The notes under the pieces are model-generated. The model was not told the origin of the DNA. It saw only the letters and a list, made by a program, of their open reading frames with translations, and searched no databases. The position numbers were made by a program, and so were the translations under genes. From Planctomycetota bacterium (GTDB lineage: Bacteria; Planctomycetota; UBA1135; GCA-002686595), in NCBI GenBank assembly GCA_016795245.1, contig JAEUIA010000121.1:1-57182 (forward strand): a DNA stretch of 57,182 nucleotides, in the 5' to 3' direction. This document shows, in pieces, positions 25,595 through 34,616 of this stretch (position 1 is the stretch's first letter; each line of letters opens with the position of its first letter).

Positions 25595-26182
25595 TCAGTC
25601 CGACAGCAATTCGGAGAGTCGCGCCAACGCGCGATGCAGAGTGACGCGTACAGAACCTTCACTCTTGCCGATTTTTTCAGCGATCTCCGCGCGTGACATG
25701 CCGACGATGTGCGCGAGCGTCACGATTTCGCGCTGTTCTTCGCTGAGGAGTTCGAATGCGCGCTCGATACGCTCGATCTCCTCGCGCACGATCAGCCCGC
25801 GACTCGGGCTCGAAAAACTGTGGTAACAGCGCAGCAGGCTCTGCTGATCAGCCTCACTCGGAATGGACCGCTCACGCGCAGCCTCGCGCTTCTCCGCACG
25901 CCAATAGTCCGCGCGATTCGAGATCTTGCGCATCGCCGTCGTGTACAGCCACTGCTTGAAGGCGGCCGGGCTGGGGTGCTTGAAACGCTCGATGTTCTGC
26001 AGCACCTCGCGACAAACGGACTGCACGATGTCCGAGCTCGATTCGTGCTTGCGTACTTCGTGCCCCGCGCGGAGGCGCACGAAAGCACGCAACTCCGGCA
26101 TGTGCAATTCGAGCAGGCGCGCGACGGCCTGCGCATCCCCTGCTGCGGCGGCCTCGGCCAGTTTGCCTTTGTCCTCTTCCAT
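25595..26182 (-). CDS. ECF-type RNA polymerase sigma factor
   Basis: A 195-residue sigma-70 family protein starting at the ATG before MEEDKGKLAEAAAAGD. Region 2 is seen in LRAFVRLRAGHEVRKHESSSD with SDIVQSVCREVL and FKQWLYTTAMRKI; region 4 in LSEEQREIVTLAHIVGMSRAEIAEKIGKSEGSV, a helix-turn-helix that reads the -35 element. The SSDIVQSVCREVL signature is typical of a sigma subfamily abundant in planctomycetes. No anti-sigma gene is adjacent. Its targets are unknown. Confidence 0.88.
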   Translation of the reverse strand: MEEDKGKLAEAAAAGDAQAVARLLELHMPELRAFVRLRAGHEVRKHESSSDIVQSVCREVLQNIERFKHPSPAAFKQWLYTTAMRKISNRADYWRAEKREAARERSIPSEADQQSLLRCYHSFSSPSRGLIVREEIERIERAFELLSEEQREIVTLAHIVGMSRAEIAEKIGKSEGSVRVTLHRALARLSELLSD

Positions 26183-26220
26183 GCAACGACCGCGTGGCCC
26201 GCACGCGTTGGAGCCGGATT

Positions 26221-27123
26221 CTACACGCCCGGTGTGAACGCGTAGCGTCTGCCGTCGCGACGAATACGGCCGAAGGCGTGATCCGTGTCGTGGTAGAGCA
26301 TGCCGATCCAGGCGTTCTCCGCTGCACGAGCGATCCATTCACTGCGTTGTTCGAAGCTGCGCACGACATCCAGGTCGTACGCCATGACGTAACTGGGCTG
26401 GATGTGATGCGAGGTCGGCACGACATCGGACCAAAAGACCGCCGTGTCGCCTGACCCCTCTTCGTTGAGCGTGATGAGCGCCACGCCGTCGCTGTGCCCG
26501 CCCAAGACGTGCGCGCGCAACCCGGGCAGGATGTCCGCAGTGCCGGAGTAGCCGCTGAGCATACCCAGTCGCTCGAGCGGCTCGACGTCCTCGGCGCGGT
26601 ACGAACCCGAGCGCGCATGACCGGGATGCTTCGCCATCTCGATTTCGATGGTCGGCGCGAAATGCCGCGCATTGACGAACAGCGGAGTCAGACCGCCGTC
26701 GCGCTCGACCACTTGGGCGCCGATGTGGTCCCAATGACAGTGAGAGGCGACGACGTGCGTGATCTCCTCCGGCGCGACGCCGACCGCGCGCAGCGTGCGT
26801 TCGACGGTCTGATCGCGCTCGATGCGGTAGATGGCGCGCCATTTCGGATCCCAGCGTTCGCCGACGCCGACTTCGATCAAGACCTTGTCGTCGCCGCGCA
26901 CCGCCAGGAACGGGCGCAACGCGAGCGGGATCGTGTTGTCCTCATCCGGGGGTGTGAACTTGCGCCAGATCGTCGCCGGCACGACGCCCCACATCGAGCC
27001 CCCGTCGAGCCGCAAGTGCCCGTCGGACAGGGCCGTGATGGTCCATTCGCCTGCGCGAATCGTCTCGGGTTGCCAGTGCATCGGATGGAGTCGCGGCACG
27101 CGGGCCACGCTCCGACTGAGCAT
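26221..27123 (-). CDS. MBL-fold metallo-hydrolase
   Basis: A 300-residue metallo-beta-lactamase-fold enzyme. The zinc motif is SHCHWDHIG (HxHxDH), with further ligands in LGGHSDGVALI and VFWSDVVPTSHHI. The start at 27123 has AAGGAG just before the ATG; a second ATG at 27081 has none. The fold and the length resemble quorum-quenching lactonases (AiiA-like) and related hydrolases; the substrate is not certain. It follows a small membrane-protein gene by eight bases. Confidence 0.85.
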   Translation of the reverse strand: MLSRSVARVPRLHPMHWQPETIRAGEWTITALSDGHLRLDGGSMWGVVPATIWRKFTPPDEDNTIPLALRPFLAVRGDDKVLIEVGVGERWDPKWRAIYRIERDQTVERTLRAVGVAPEEITHVVASHCHWDHIGAQVVERDGGLTPLFVNARHFAPTIEIEMAKHPGHARSGSYRAEDVEPLERLGMLSGYSGTADILPGLRAHVLGGHSDGVALITLNEEGSGDTAVFWSDVVPTSHHIQPSYVMAYDLDVVRSFEQRSEWIARAAENAWIGMLYHDTDHAFGRIRRDGRRYAFTPGV

Positions 27124-27131
27124 AGCGCTCC

Positions 27132-27362
27132 TTACAGGCCGTTGCGCAGTGCGAGGAACAGACATCCGACGAGAACCGCCGCGGTGCCGCTCATCCACTG
27201 CACGTCGCTCACGAAGTACGGGAAGATCATCAGCAGCGCACCCACGACGAGCTGGGGCGTGCGCTCCATCCGTTTGCCGTACACGAACAGCACGAGCCCG
27301 ATCGAACTGATCAGCAGGGACGGGGACAGGCTGCCGGCGGAGAAGTCCATGACCTGGATCAT
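27132..27362 (-). CDS. Small two- or three-helix membrane protein
   Basis: A 76-residue hydrophobic protein starting at MIQVMDFSAGS, with GGAG nine bases before the ATG. It has helices at about 16-28, 36-50 and 58-72, separated by YGKRMERTPQ, and the middle MIFPYFVSD resembles a family of tiny proteins loosely called amino acid transport protein, for which no function is shown. It is probably co-transcribed with the MBL hydrolase. Confidence 0.6.
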   Translation of the reverse strand: MIQVMDFSAGSLSPSLLISSIGLVLFVYGKRMERTPQLVVGALLMIFPYFVSDVQWMSGTAAVLVGCLFLALRNGL

Positions 27363-27424
27363 CGAGCATTTCTCCGGCCGCAACCGAAGTGTCGTCCGGG
27401 CGCGGGGGCAACGAGGCCTGCAGG

Positions 27425-27943
27425 CTACTTCTTGCGCTTCAGAATGAAGTGCGCGGTGTGATCCGGCTTGCCGTTCACGTAGCCGGTCCACCACTCCTCG
27501 ATATTGTCCGCGTCTTTCACGAGGATCTTCATCTCGTGCATGTGCATGACGTCGGGCGAGGGCAGGTTGGTCGCGTCGTGGAACGCGTAGAAGATCGTGT
27601 TCTTCGAACTCGACGGCTGCGCCACCATGCGCGGTTGATTCCCTGCCGCGCAGTAGTGCGTGTGCATCAACCGACCTCCGTCGAGGTGGTACATCGAGAT
27701 CATCTCGTGTTCCGTGCCCTTGAACATCGTCTCGGCCACGGTGGTTCCGTTGCCGGTGACGTGAAACTCGGTGTGGATCGGGAACTTCTCGCTCCCGTGG
27801 TCGGCTTCGCCGGTCCACTCGCCGGCGAGCGAGGCCATCAGGGCGTACTGAGCTTTGGCGTTGCTCGCGTCTTGAACCGAACTACGGGTCGACGAGCAGG
27901 CGCACAGGATTGCGAGCGGAACGAGTGTGAGCAAGCGCTGCAT
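27425..27943 (-). CDS. Lipoprotein of unknown function (DUF1579-like)
   Basis: A 172-residue protein with a lipoprotein signal MQRLLTLVPLAILCAC, where either Cys14 or Cys16 could be lipidated. The domain opens with LAGEWTGEA and continues through FHVTGNGTTVAETMF, HEMISMYHLDGGRLMHTHYCAAGNQP and EEWWTGY, which looks like a lipocalin-like barrel related to DUF1579. It lies 19 bases downstream of the acyl-CoA dehydrogenase gene and may be the last gene of that operon. Confidence 0.6.
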   Translation of the reverse strand: MQRLLTLVPLAILCACSSTRSSVQDASNAKAQYALMASLAGEWTGEADHGSEKFPIHTEFHVTGNGTTVAETMFKGTEHEMISMYHLDGGRLMHTHYCAAGNQPRMVAQPSSSKNTIFYAFHDATNLPSPDVMHMHEMKILVKDADNIEEWWTGYVNGKPDHTAHFILKRKK

Positions 27944-27962
27944 GACAAGGCTCCTTCGGGGT

Positions 27963-29153
27963 TCAGGAATTGCGCAGGATGTTGCGCGAGATGATCATGC
28001 GCTGCACTTCGCTCGTGCCTTCGCCGATCACGCACAGCTTGGCGTCGCGCCACATGCGCTCGACGGGGTACTCGCGCGAGTAACCGTAGCCGCCGTGTAT
28101 TTGGATCGCGTCGTAGGTGACACGCATCGAGCATTCGGACGCCATGAGCTTGGCCATCGCCGCTTCCTTGGCGTAAGGCAAGTTGGCGTCTTTCAATCGC
28201 GCCGCGTGGTACACGAGGTGGCGCGACGCTTCGATGTCCATGGCCATGTTCGCGAGTTTGAACTGCACCGCTTGCAGCTCGGAGAGGTGCTTGCCGAAGG
28301 CCTCGCGCTCCTTCGCGTAGGCCAGCGCGACGTCGTAGGCGCCTTGCGCGATGCCGAGCGACAATGCCGCGATCGAAACGCGACCGCCGTCGAGCGTCTT
28401 CATGAAGGTCTTGAAGCCTTCGCCCTCCGGACCGAGCAAATGGTCCTTCGGAATGCGCGCGTCCTGGAACACCAGGCTGGCCCAGTCCGAGCCGCGCATG
28501 CCGAGCTTCTGCTCGCCTTTTTCGATGCGGAAGCCTTTGGTGTCGCGCGGCACGACGAAGGCGCTGATGCCCTTCGCTCCGATGCCCGGCTCGGTGACCG
28601 CAGTGCAGATGAAAGTGCCGGCGTAGTTGGCGTTCGTGATGAAGCACTTCGCGCCGTTCAGCACGTAGTGGTCACCGTCCTTCACGGCGGTCGTCTGCGT
28701 GCCGCCCGAATCCGAACCGGCGTTCGGTTCGGTCAGACCGTAGGCACCCATGTATTCACCCGCGATGAGCTTCGGCACGTACGCCTTCTTCAAGCGCTCG
28801 TTGCCCCACTTGTAGATCGGGAACGTGCCCAGCGAAACGTGCGCCGCTAGCGTCAAGCCCGTCGAGCCGCACACGCGCGACAATTCCTCGACCGCGAGGC
28901 AGTACGCGAGCGTGCCGCCGTTCGAGCCGCCGTATTCCTCGGGGAAGGGAATGCCGGGCAGCCCGAGCTCGACGATCTTCTTCCACGTCTCCTCGGGGAA
29001 GCGATGATTCTCGTCGATCTCGTGGGCCAGAGGCGCGACCTCGGCGAGCGCGAATTCGCGCACCATGTCGCGAATCATCGCTTGGTCCTGCGTCAGATCG
29101 AAGCCGTGCTTGATCTCGGGCAGAGTGTAGGGGCTGGGCGTCTCCGTTTGCAT
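27963..29153 (-). CDS. Acyl-CoA dehydrogenase (short/branched-chain type)
   Basis: A 396-residue FAD enzyme that oxidises an acyl-CoA to the 2-enoyl-CoA and passes electrons to ETF. It has the family signatures YGLTEPNAGSDSGG, FITNANYAGTFI, GMRGSDW and QIHGGYGYSREYPVERMWRDAK with the usual catalytic Glu (Glu361). The start is the ATG before MQTETPSPYTLPE. It is the last enzyme gene of the isobutyryl-CoA mutase operon, so isobutyryl-, butyryl- or a branched acyl-CoA is a likely substrate. Confidence 0.9.
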   Translation of the reverse strand: MQTETPSPYTLPEIKHGFDLTQDQAMIRDMVREFALAEVAPLAHEIDENHRFPEETWKKIVELGLPGIPFPEEYGGSNGGTLAYCLAVEELSRVCGSTGLTLAAHVSLGTFPIYKWGNERLKKAYVPKLIAGEYMGAYGLTEPNAGSDSGGTQTTAVKDGDHYVLNGAKCFITNANYAGTFICTAVTEPGIGAKGISAFVVPRDTKGFRIEKGEQKLGMRGSDWASLVFQDARIPKDHLLGPEGEGFKTFMKTLDGGRVSIAALSLGIAQGAYDVALAYAKEREAFGKHLSELQAVQFKLANMAMDIEASRHLVYHAARLKDANLPYAKEAAMAKLMASECSMRVTYDAIQIHGGYGYSREYPVERMWRDAKLCVIGEGTSEVQRMIISRNILRNS

Positions 29154-29160
29154 GTACGTG

Positions 29161-29508
29161 TCAGTCCTCGATCTGCCAGCCGGCCGTGCGGCGCGCACGC
29201 GGCTTCTCGGTTTGTGCCGTGCGAATCCCCTCGCCGTTGCGTGCGCGCGGAGTCAATTCGACGTCGTTCGTGTCCTCGTCGCGGGTGTCGCCGGAGTCCT
29301 TGTAGAAATCACGGCTACGCCCGTTGCCGACCCAGTCGATCAGCGCGCGGCGCGAGAACTTCCACTCGCGGCCGATCTTGCGCGCGGGCATGTCCTCGTT
29401 GTGCAGCACCTTGTTGAACGTTTTGATCGAGACGCCGAGCAGCTCGGCAGCCTCGTCGATGTTCATGATGTCTCTCTCGGTCACGGCAATCTTCCTCTCG
29501 CCCTTCAC
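29161..29508 (-). CDS. Helix-turn-helix (excisionase-family) DNA-binding protein
   Basis: A 115-residue protein. Residues 15-62 form a MerR/excisionase-type winged helix ([20 protein letters not shown], then [20 protein letters not shown]), and the last 50 residues are charged and disordered. The first possible start is a GTG overlapping the mutase small-subunit stop (GTGA); an internal ATG at 29466 would also give the whole domain. It sits inside the mutase operon, seven bases before the dehydrogenase, so it may regulate this operon. Confidence 0.75.
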   Translation of the reverse strand: MKGERKIAVTERDIMNIDEAAELLGVSIKTFNKVLHNEDMPARKIGREWKFSRRALIDWVGNGRSRDFYKDSGDTRDEDTNDVELTPRARNGEGIRTAQTEKPRARRTAGWQIED

Positions 29509-29921
29509 GACGTGTGGGCCCAGCGACGCTTCATCTCGGTCTTGATGTACTCGGCGATCGCGTCCGTACGCGTGCCGGGTCCGAACAGCTTGGCGAAGCC
29601 CTGGGACTCGAGCTTCTCCATGTCTTCGCCCGGAATGATGCCACCTCCGGTCAAAAGCACGTGATCCAAGCCGCGTTTCTTCAGCTCTTCGCGCACGCGC
29701 GGGAAGAGCTCCATGTGCGCGCCCGACAGGATCGACAGGCCGACGACGTCGACGTCCTCCTGTACGGCCACCTCGGCGATCATCTCCGGCGTCTGGTGCA
29801 GGCCGGTATAGATGACCTCCATGCCCGAATCGCGCAGGACGCTGGCGACGGTCTTGGCTCCACGGTCGTGGCCGTCGAGGCCGGGCTTGGCGACGAGGAC
29901 GCGGATCTTGCGGTCGGTCAT
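29505..29921 (-). CDS. icmB: Isobutyryl-CoA mutase small subunit (cobalamin-binding)
   Basis: A 138-residue B12-binding domain, the length of IcmB and of split mutase small subunits. [15 protein letters not shown] contains the DxHxxG motif whose His18 ligates cobalt; [16 protein letters not shown] and [12 protein letters not shown] form the rest of the Rossmann-like nucleotide-tail pocket. It is encoded seven bases after the large subunit. The name follows from the large subunit, since this domain alone cannot separate isobutyryl- from methylmalonyl-CoA mutases. Confidence 0.85.
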   Translation of the reverse strand: MTDRKIRVLVAKPGLDGHDRGAKTVASVLRDSGMEVIYTGLHQTPEMIAEVAVQEDVDVVGLSILSGAHMELFPRVREELKKRGLDHVLLTGGGIIPGEDMEKLESQGFAKLFGPGTRTDAIAEYIKTEMKRRWAHTS

Positions 29922-29928
29922 GAGTGCC

Positions 29929-31590
29929 TCACAGGATTTTCGGCTCCTTGTACTCCCCGAACTCGTCGCGCAGGACCTGCGCGATCTCGCCCAGCGTGCA
30001 CTCGGCGTGCGCGGCGGCGACGAAGCGTTCGAGCAGGTTGTCGGTCCCCTTGCACGCATCGCGAATGTCGTCGATGGCGCTCTTGGCCTTGGCGGCGTCG
30101 CGCTTCTTGCGCACTTCGGCCAGGCGTTGGTGCTGGTCGCGCTCGACCGCGGGATCGATCTTGTGGATCTCGATCGTCGGGGTGCGGTCGTGGTCTTCTT
30201 CGTAGCAGTTGACGCCGACGACCTTCTTGCTGCCGCGTTCGACGGCGGCTTGATAGCCGACAGCCGAGCGATGGATCTCGCGCTGGATGTAGCCGGCTTC
30301 GGTCGCGGGCACGACGCCGCCGCGGCGTTCGATCTCGGCGAAGTACTTCTCGGCTTCGGCTTCCAGGCGATTGGTCTGCGCCTCGACGAAGTAGCTGCCG
30401 GCTAGCGGATCGATCACGTGCGCGACCTCGGTCTCTTCCGCGATGATCTGCTGCGTGCGCAGCGCGATCTTCACGGCTTTTTCCGTCGGCAGCGACAGGG
30501 TCTCGTCCATCGAGTTCGTGTGCAGCGACTGCGTGCCGCCCAGAACAGCCGCCAACGCTTCGAACGCCGTGCGCACGATGTTGTTCTCGGGCTGTTGCGC
30601 CGTCAGCGTGACGCCGGCGGTCTGCGTGTGGAAGCGCACCATCCACGACTTCGGATCCTTGGCGCCGAAGGTGTCGCGCATCTTGCGCGCCCAGATGCGG
30701 CGCGCGGCGCGGAACTTGGCGATCTCCTCGAAGAAGTCGATGTGACTGTCGAAGAAGAACGACAGGCGCGGCGCGAAGTCGTCGACGTCGAGTCCGGCGG
30801 CGATCCCGCGTTTCACGTACTCCATGCCGTTCGCCAGCGTGAACGCGAGTTCCTGCGCTGCCGTCGAGCCCGCTTCGCGGATGTGGTAGCCGCTGATCGA
30901 GATCGTGTTCCACTGCGGCACGTGCGTCGAACAGTAGCCCATCACGTCCGTGATCATGCGCAGCGCGGGTTCGGCCGGGACGATCCAGGCGTGTTGCGCC
31001 TGGAATTCCTTCAGGATGTCGTTCTGCACCGTGCCGCGCAGGAGCTTCGGGTCGACACCCTGGCGCTCGCCGCACGCGATGTAGAACGCGAGCAGGATCG
31101 GCGCCGGTCCGTTGATCGTCATCGACGTGGACACATCCGCCATCGGGATGCCGTCCATCAACGTCTGCATGTCGCGCAGCGAGCTGATCGCCACGCCGAC
31201 CTGGCCGACCTCGCCGCGGCTGCGCTCGTGATCGGAGTCGTAACCCATCAGCGTCGGGAAATCGAACGCGGTCGAAAGACCCGTCTGTCCGTGTTCGAGC
31301 AGGAACTTGAAGCGCTCGTTGGTCTGTTGCGCGCTGCCGAAGCCCGCGAACTGGCGCATCGTCCACAAGCGGCTGCGGTACATCGTCGCGTGCACGCCGC
31401 GCGTGAACGGGAACTGTCCGGGGTAGCCCAGGTCGCGCGCGAAATCGACGCTCGCGTCTTCGGGTCCGTACAGGCCCTTCAGCTTCGAGCCCGAAACGGA
31501 ACTGAAATCGACATCGCGTTTGCGAGCCCCTTCGAACGCCTCCTGCCAGAGTGCGCGGGCATCGACCTGTTTCACGTCCTGGGCACTCAT
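29929..31590 (-). CDS. icmA: Isobutyryl-CoA mutase large subunit
   Basis: A 553-residue TIM-barrel catalytic subunit of the methylmalonyl-CoA mutase family, which rearranges isobutyryl-CoA and n-butyryl-CoA by a cobalamin radical mechanism. Two residues set substrate choice: Phe81 in TMRQFAGFG and Gln199 in KEFQAQHAW. Both align, at the same offset of eight, with Tyr89 and Arg207 of the Propionibacterium methylmalonyl-CoA mutase. Phe/Gln is the signature of isobutyryl-CoA mutase and removes the carboxylate-binding Arg. His236 (SGYHIREAG) is kept. Automatic annotation would call it methylmalonyl-CoA mutase. It lies two bases after the GTPase gene. Confidence 0.82.
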   Translation of the reverse strand: MSAQDVKQVDARALWQEAFEGARKRDVDFSSVSGSKLKGLYGPEDASVDFARDLGYPGQFPFTRGVHATMYRSRLWTMRQFAGFGSAQQTNERFKFLLEHGQTGLSTAFDFPTLMGYDSDHERSRGEVGQVGVAISSLRDMQTLMDGIPMADVSTSMTINGPAPILLAFYIACGERQGVDPKLLRGTVQNDILKEFQAQHAWIVPAEPALRMITDVMGYCSTHVPQWNTISISGYHIREAGSTAAQELAFTLANGMEYVKRGIAAGLDVDDFAPRLSFFFDSHIDFFEEIAKFRAARRIWARKMRDTFGAKDPKSWMVRFHTQTAGVTLTAQQPENNIVRTAFEALAAVLGGTQSLHTNSMDETLSLPTEKAVKIALRTQQIIAEETEVAHVIDPLAGSYFVEAQTNRLEAEAEKYFAEIERRGGVVPATEAGYIQREIHRSAVGYQAAVERGSKKVVGVNCYEEDHDRTPTIEIHKIDPAVERDQHQRLAEVRKKRDAAKAKSAIDDIRDACKGTDNLLERFVAAAHAECTLGEIAQVLRDEFGEYKEPKIL

Positions 31591-31592
31591 GT

Positions 31593-32561
31593 TCACTTGG
31601 CTCCGTTCTTCTGGTGTCGATGCTCCGCCAGCAGCGCGGAGAACAACTCGGCGACCACATCGTACGGCGAGCGGCCCGAATCGAGGAGGGCGCGAGCGCG
31701 CTCTCCGAACCCGCCCCCGCTCCACAGGTGCTCCGCGATGCGTTCATCGAGCACGCGGTGCACCTGGGCCAGCCGTTTTTCGCGCCGAATTCCGTCCAGA
31801 TCGTGCGCCTTGAGGTGTTCGCGATGGCGCTCGACGGCCGCGATCAGGTCTTCGATGCCGTCGCCGCGCGCAGCGCTGCAGGCGACGACGGGCGTCATCC
31901 AGGTGGACTTGCCCGCGAGGCGGATGTGAACGGCCTCCTCGAGATCCATGATCAAGCGATCCGCGCCGGGCAACTCGGCCTTGTTCACGGCGAGCACGTC
32001 GGCCACTTCGAGCAGGCCCGCTTTCATGGCCTGCACACCGTCGCCTGCACCCGGGCACAAGACGACGACGACCGTGTCGGCGGCCGACACGACGTCGTAC
32101 TCGGCCTGACCGACGCCGACCGTCTCGACCACGATCTCGTCGAAGCCGAACGCGTCCATCGCGTCGCACGCATCGACCGTCGTGCGCGAGAGGCCGCCGT
32201 GGCTGCCGCGGCTCGCCATCGAGCGGATGTAAATGCCTTTGTCGAGCGTGCGCTCTTCCATGCGGATGCGATCACCGAGCAAAGCGCCGCCCGAGAGCGG
32301 ACTCGACGGGTCGACGGCCAGGATCCCGACCGTGCGCTCGCGCGTGCGCAACGCCTTCGCGATCTCGTTCACGAGCGTGCTCTTGCCGGCGCCGGGCGGA
32401 CCGGTGATGCCGATGCGCCACGCGTGACCGACCTTGGAATACACGTCCGCGATCAAGGTCGCGAAGCGCGGATCGCCGTTTTCCGCCCACGAAATCGCGC
32501 GCGCCACGGCGCCCTTGTCGCCGCGCTTGAAGCGCTCCGTGATGTCGGGGGAAGCGTTCAC
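31593..32561 (-). CDS. meaB: MeaB/ArgK-type G-protein chaperone of the mutase
   Basis: A 322-residue SIMIBI-class GTPase that guards and reloads cobalamin in acyl-CoA mutases. It shows Walker [10 protein letters not shown], the switch segment [30 protein letters not shown] and the NKAE specificity motif. The GTG at 32561, eleven bases after the dehydrogenase stop, gives the usual N-terminus ([15 protein letters not shown]). An earlier in-frame start would overlap the previous gene by 50 bases. Confidence 0.9.
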   Translation of the reverse strand: MNASPDITERFKRGDKGAVARAISWAENGDPRFATLIADVYSKVGHAWRIGITGPPGAGKSTLVNEIAKALRTRERTVGILAVDPSSPLSGGALLGDRIRMEERTLDKGIYIRSMASRGSHGGLSRTTVDACDAMDAFGFDEIVVETVGVGQAEYDVVSAADTVVVVLCPGAGDGVQAMKAGLLEVADVLAVNKAELPGADRLIMDLEEAVHIRLAGKSTWMTPVVACSAARGDGIEDLIAAVERHREHLKAHDLDGIRREKRLAQVHRVLDERIAEHLWSGGGFGERARALLDSGRSPYDVVAELFSALLAEHRHQKNGAK

Positions 32562-32571
32562 CGCGAGGATC

Positions 32572-33714
32572 TCAGGCGAGGACGCCGCGCGCGATGACGA
32601 TGCGCTGCACGTCGGTCGCACCTTCGTAGATCTCGGTGATGCGCGCGTCGCGGAACAGACGTTCGACGATGAAGTGGTCGGTGTAGCCGGCGCCGCCGTG
32701 AATCTGTAGTGCCTCGTCGGCGCAGAAGTTGGCTGTCTGCGAGGCGAACATCTTGGCTTGCGCCGACTCCTGGGTGCAGCGCTCCTGCTTGTCCCGCAAC
32801 CATGCGGCCTTCATCACGAGCAGACGCGAGGCTTCGATGCGCGTGCTCATGTCGGCCAGCTTCCATTGGATGGCCTGGAAATTCGAGATGGGCGTACCGA
32901 ACTGTTCGCGTTCCTTCGAGTACTTGGTCGCGGCTTCGAGGCACGCGCGCGCGATGCCGACGGATTGGCTGGCGATGCCGATGCGGCCGCCGTCCAGCGT
33001 GTCCATCGCGACCTTGAAACCGCCGTTCAATTCGCCGACCAGGTTCGACTTCGGCACGCGCACGTTGTCGAACAGCACTTCCGTCGTCGAACTGCCGCGG
33101 ATGCCGCATTTCTTCTCAGGCGCGCCGACCTTCACACCCTTCGTGTTCTTCGGCACGAGGATGGCGCTGATGCCCTTGGCTTTCGAAGCGTCGTTGTCGG
33201 TGCGCGCGTACACGAGCATCACGCCGCACGTGCCGCCGTTCGTGACCCAGATCTTGGTGCCGTCGATCACGAAATCGTCGCCGTCGACGCGCGCGGAAGT
33301 GCGCAACGAGGCCGCGTCCGAACCGGCGTTGGGCTCGGTCAGGCAGTAGGCGCCGATGACCTCGCCGGTGGCGAGGCGCGGCAGCCATTCCTTCTTGATC
33401 GCTTCGCTCGCGAACTTGTTGATGGGCGCGCCGAGCAGACTGTTGTGCACGGACAGGGTGACGCCGGTCGAAGCGCACACGCGATTCAGCTCCTCGAGCA
33501 CGACGCTGAGCGCGAGGTTGCCCATGCCCGCACCGCCGTACTTCTCGGGGATCGTGAGCCCCCACAGCCCGAGTTCGGTCATCTTCGCGAAGACTTCCTT
33601 GTCGATGAAACTCTGGCGGTCGTGCTTGGTCGCGCGCGCGGCCAGTTCGTTCTCGGCGAAATCGCGCGCCATGTCGCGCACGAGGGTCAGCTCTTCGTTG
33701 AGTTCGAAATCCAT
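32572..33714 (-). CDS. Acyl-CoA dehydrogenase (butyryl-CoA type) with altered base position
   Basis: A 380-residue acyl-CoA dehydrogenase starting at MDFELNEELTLVRDMARDF. It has AYCLTEPNAGSDAASL, WVTNGG, CGIRGSSTTEV and QIHGGAGYTDHFIVERLFRDARITEIYEG. In the last motif, His347 stands where most short-chain enzymes have the catalytic Glu or Asp. The base may lie elsewhere, as in isovaleryl-CoA dehydrogenase, or the substrate may differ. It is 28 bases after the hydroxyacyl-CoA dehydrogenase in the mutase operon. Confidence 0.88.
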   Translation of the reverse strand: MDFELNEELTLVRDMARDFAENELAARATKHDRQSFIDKEVFAKMTELGLWGLTIPEKYGGAGMGNLALSVVLEELNRVCASTGVTLSVHNSLLGAPINKFASEAIKKEWLPRLATGEVIGAYCLTEPNAGSDAASLRTSARVDGDDFVIDGTKIWVTNGGTCGVMLVYARTDNDASKAKGISAILVPKNTKGVKVGAPEKKCGIRGSSTTEVLFDNVRVPKSNLVGELNGGFKVAMDTLDGGRIGIASQSVGIARACLEAATKYSKEREQFGTPISNFQAIQWKLADMSTRIEASRLLVMKAAWLRDKQERCTQESAQAKMFASQTANFCADEALQIHGGAGYTDHFIVERLFRDARITEIYEGATDVQRIVIARGVLA

Positions 33715-33742
33715 GTAGGTGAAGCCGATCGGTGCTGCGTGG

Positions 33743-34609
33743 TCACGCTTTGGAGTAGTCGTAGAAACCCTTGCCGCTCTTCTTGCCCAGGTTGCCGGCC
33801 GCGACGTAGCGGCGCAGCAGCGGACACGGGCGATACTTGTCGTCACCGAGGCCCTGGTGCAGGACTTCGAGGATGTCGAGGCAGACATCGAGGCCGATCA
33901 GGTCGGCGAGCGCGAGCGGCCCCATCGGGTGCGCCATGCCGAGCTTCATCACGGTGTCGATGCCTTCCTTCGTCGCGACGCCTTCCATCAAGCAGAAGAT
34001 CGCTTCGTTGATCATCGGCATCAGCACGCGGTTGCTGACGAAGCCGGGGAAGTCGTTCGCGGCGACGGGCACCTTCTCGATCGATTCGCTGGCGGCGATG
34101 ATCTTGGCGGTGGTCTCGTCGCTCGTCTCTTGACCGCGGATGACCTCGACGAGCTTCATCACCGGCACCGGGTTCATGAAGTGCATGCCGATGACGCGGT
34201 CGGCGCGCTTCGTGCTCGCGGCGATCTGCGTGATCGAAATCGAGCTGGTATTCGTGGCCAGGATCGTCGCCGGCGGGCATTGGCGATCGAGTTGCGAAAA
34301 CACCTTGGCCTTGACGTCGGGCCGCTCGCTGACGGCTTCGACGACGAGCGGCACGTTCGTGATCGCTTCGAGCTTCGAGTTGGTCGTGATGCGCGCGAGC
34401 GTGGCCTTGGCGTCGGCGTCGGTGATGACGCCCTTCTTCACGACGCGCGCGAGCGAACCCTCGATCGCCAAGACGCCCTTCTTCAGCGCGTCCTCGGACA
34501 GATCGACGAGCAAGACCTTGGCGCCGTAGGTCGCGAAGGTCTGCGCGATACCGTTGCCCATGGTCCCGGCGCCGATCACGGCGACCGCTTCGAACATCGA
34601 TTTCGCCAT
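33743..34609 (-). CDS. 3-hydroxybutyryl-CoA dehydrogenase
   Basis: A 288-residue NAD-dependent enzyme (PaaH/Hbd type) that interconverts 3-hydroxybutyryl-CoA and acetoacetyl-CoA. The N-terminal Rossmann fold starts with [36 protein letters not shown] with the catalytic His, and [18 protein letters not shown] follow, ending in [12 protein letters not shown]. The ATG at 34609 gives the standard N-terminus. It starts seven bases after the thiolase stop in the same operon. Confidence 0.94.
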   Translation of the reverse strand: MAKSMFEAVAVIGAGTMGNGIAQTFATYGAKVLLVDLSEDALKKGVLAIEGSLARVVKKGVITDADAKATLARITTNSKLEAITNVPLVVEAVSERPDVKAKVFSQLDRQCPPATILATNTSSISITQIAASTKRADRVIGMHFMNPVPVMKLVEVIRGQETSDETTAKIIAASESIEKVPVAANDFPGFVSNRVLMPMINEAIFCLMEGVATKEGIDTVMKLGMAHPMGPLALADLIGLDVCLDILEVLHQGLGDDKYRPCPLLRRYVAAGNLGKKSGKGFYDYSKA

Positions 34610-34616
34610 GGTGCCC

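Noticed and set aside
29929..31590. Naming the mutase as methylmalonyl-CoA mutase
   Set aside because: Phe81 and Gln199 replace the Tyr and Arg needed for the carboxylated substrate.
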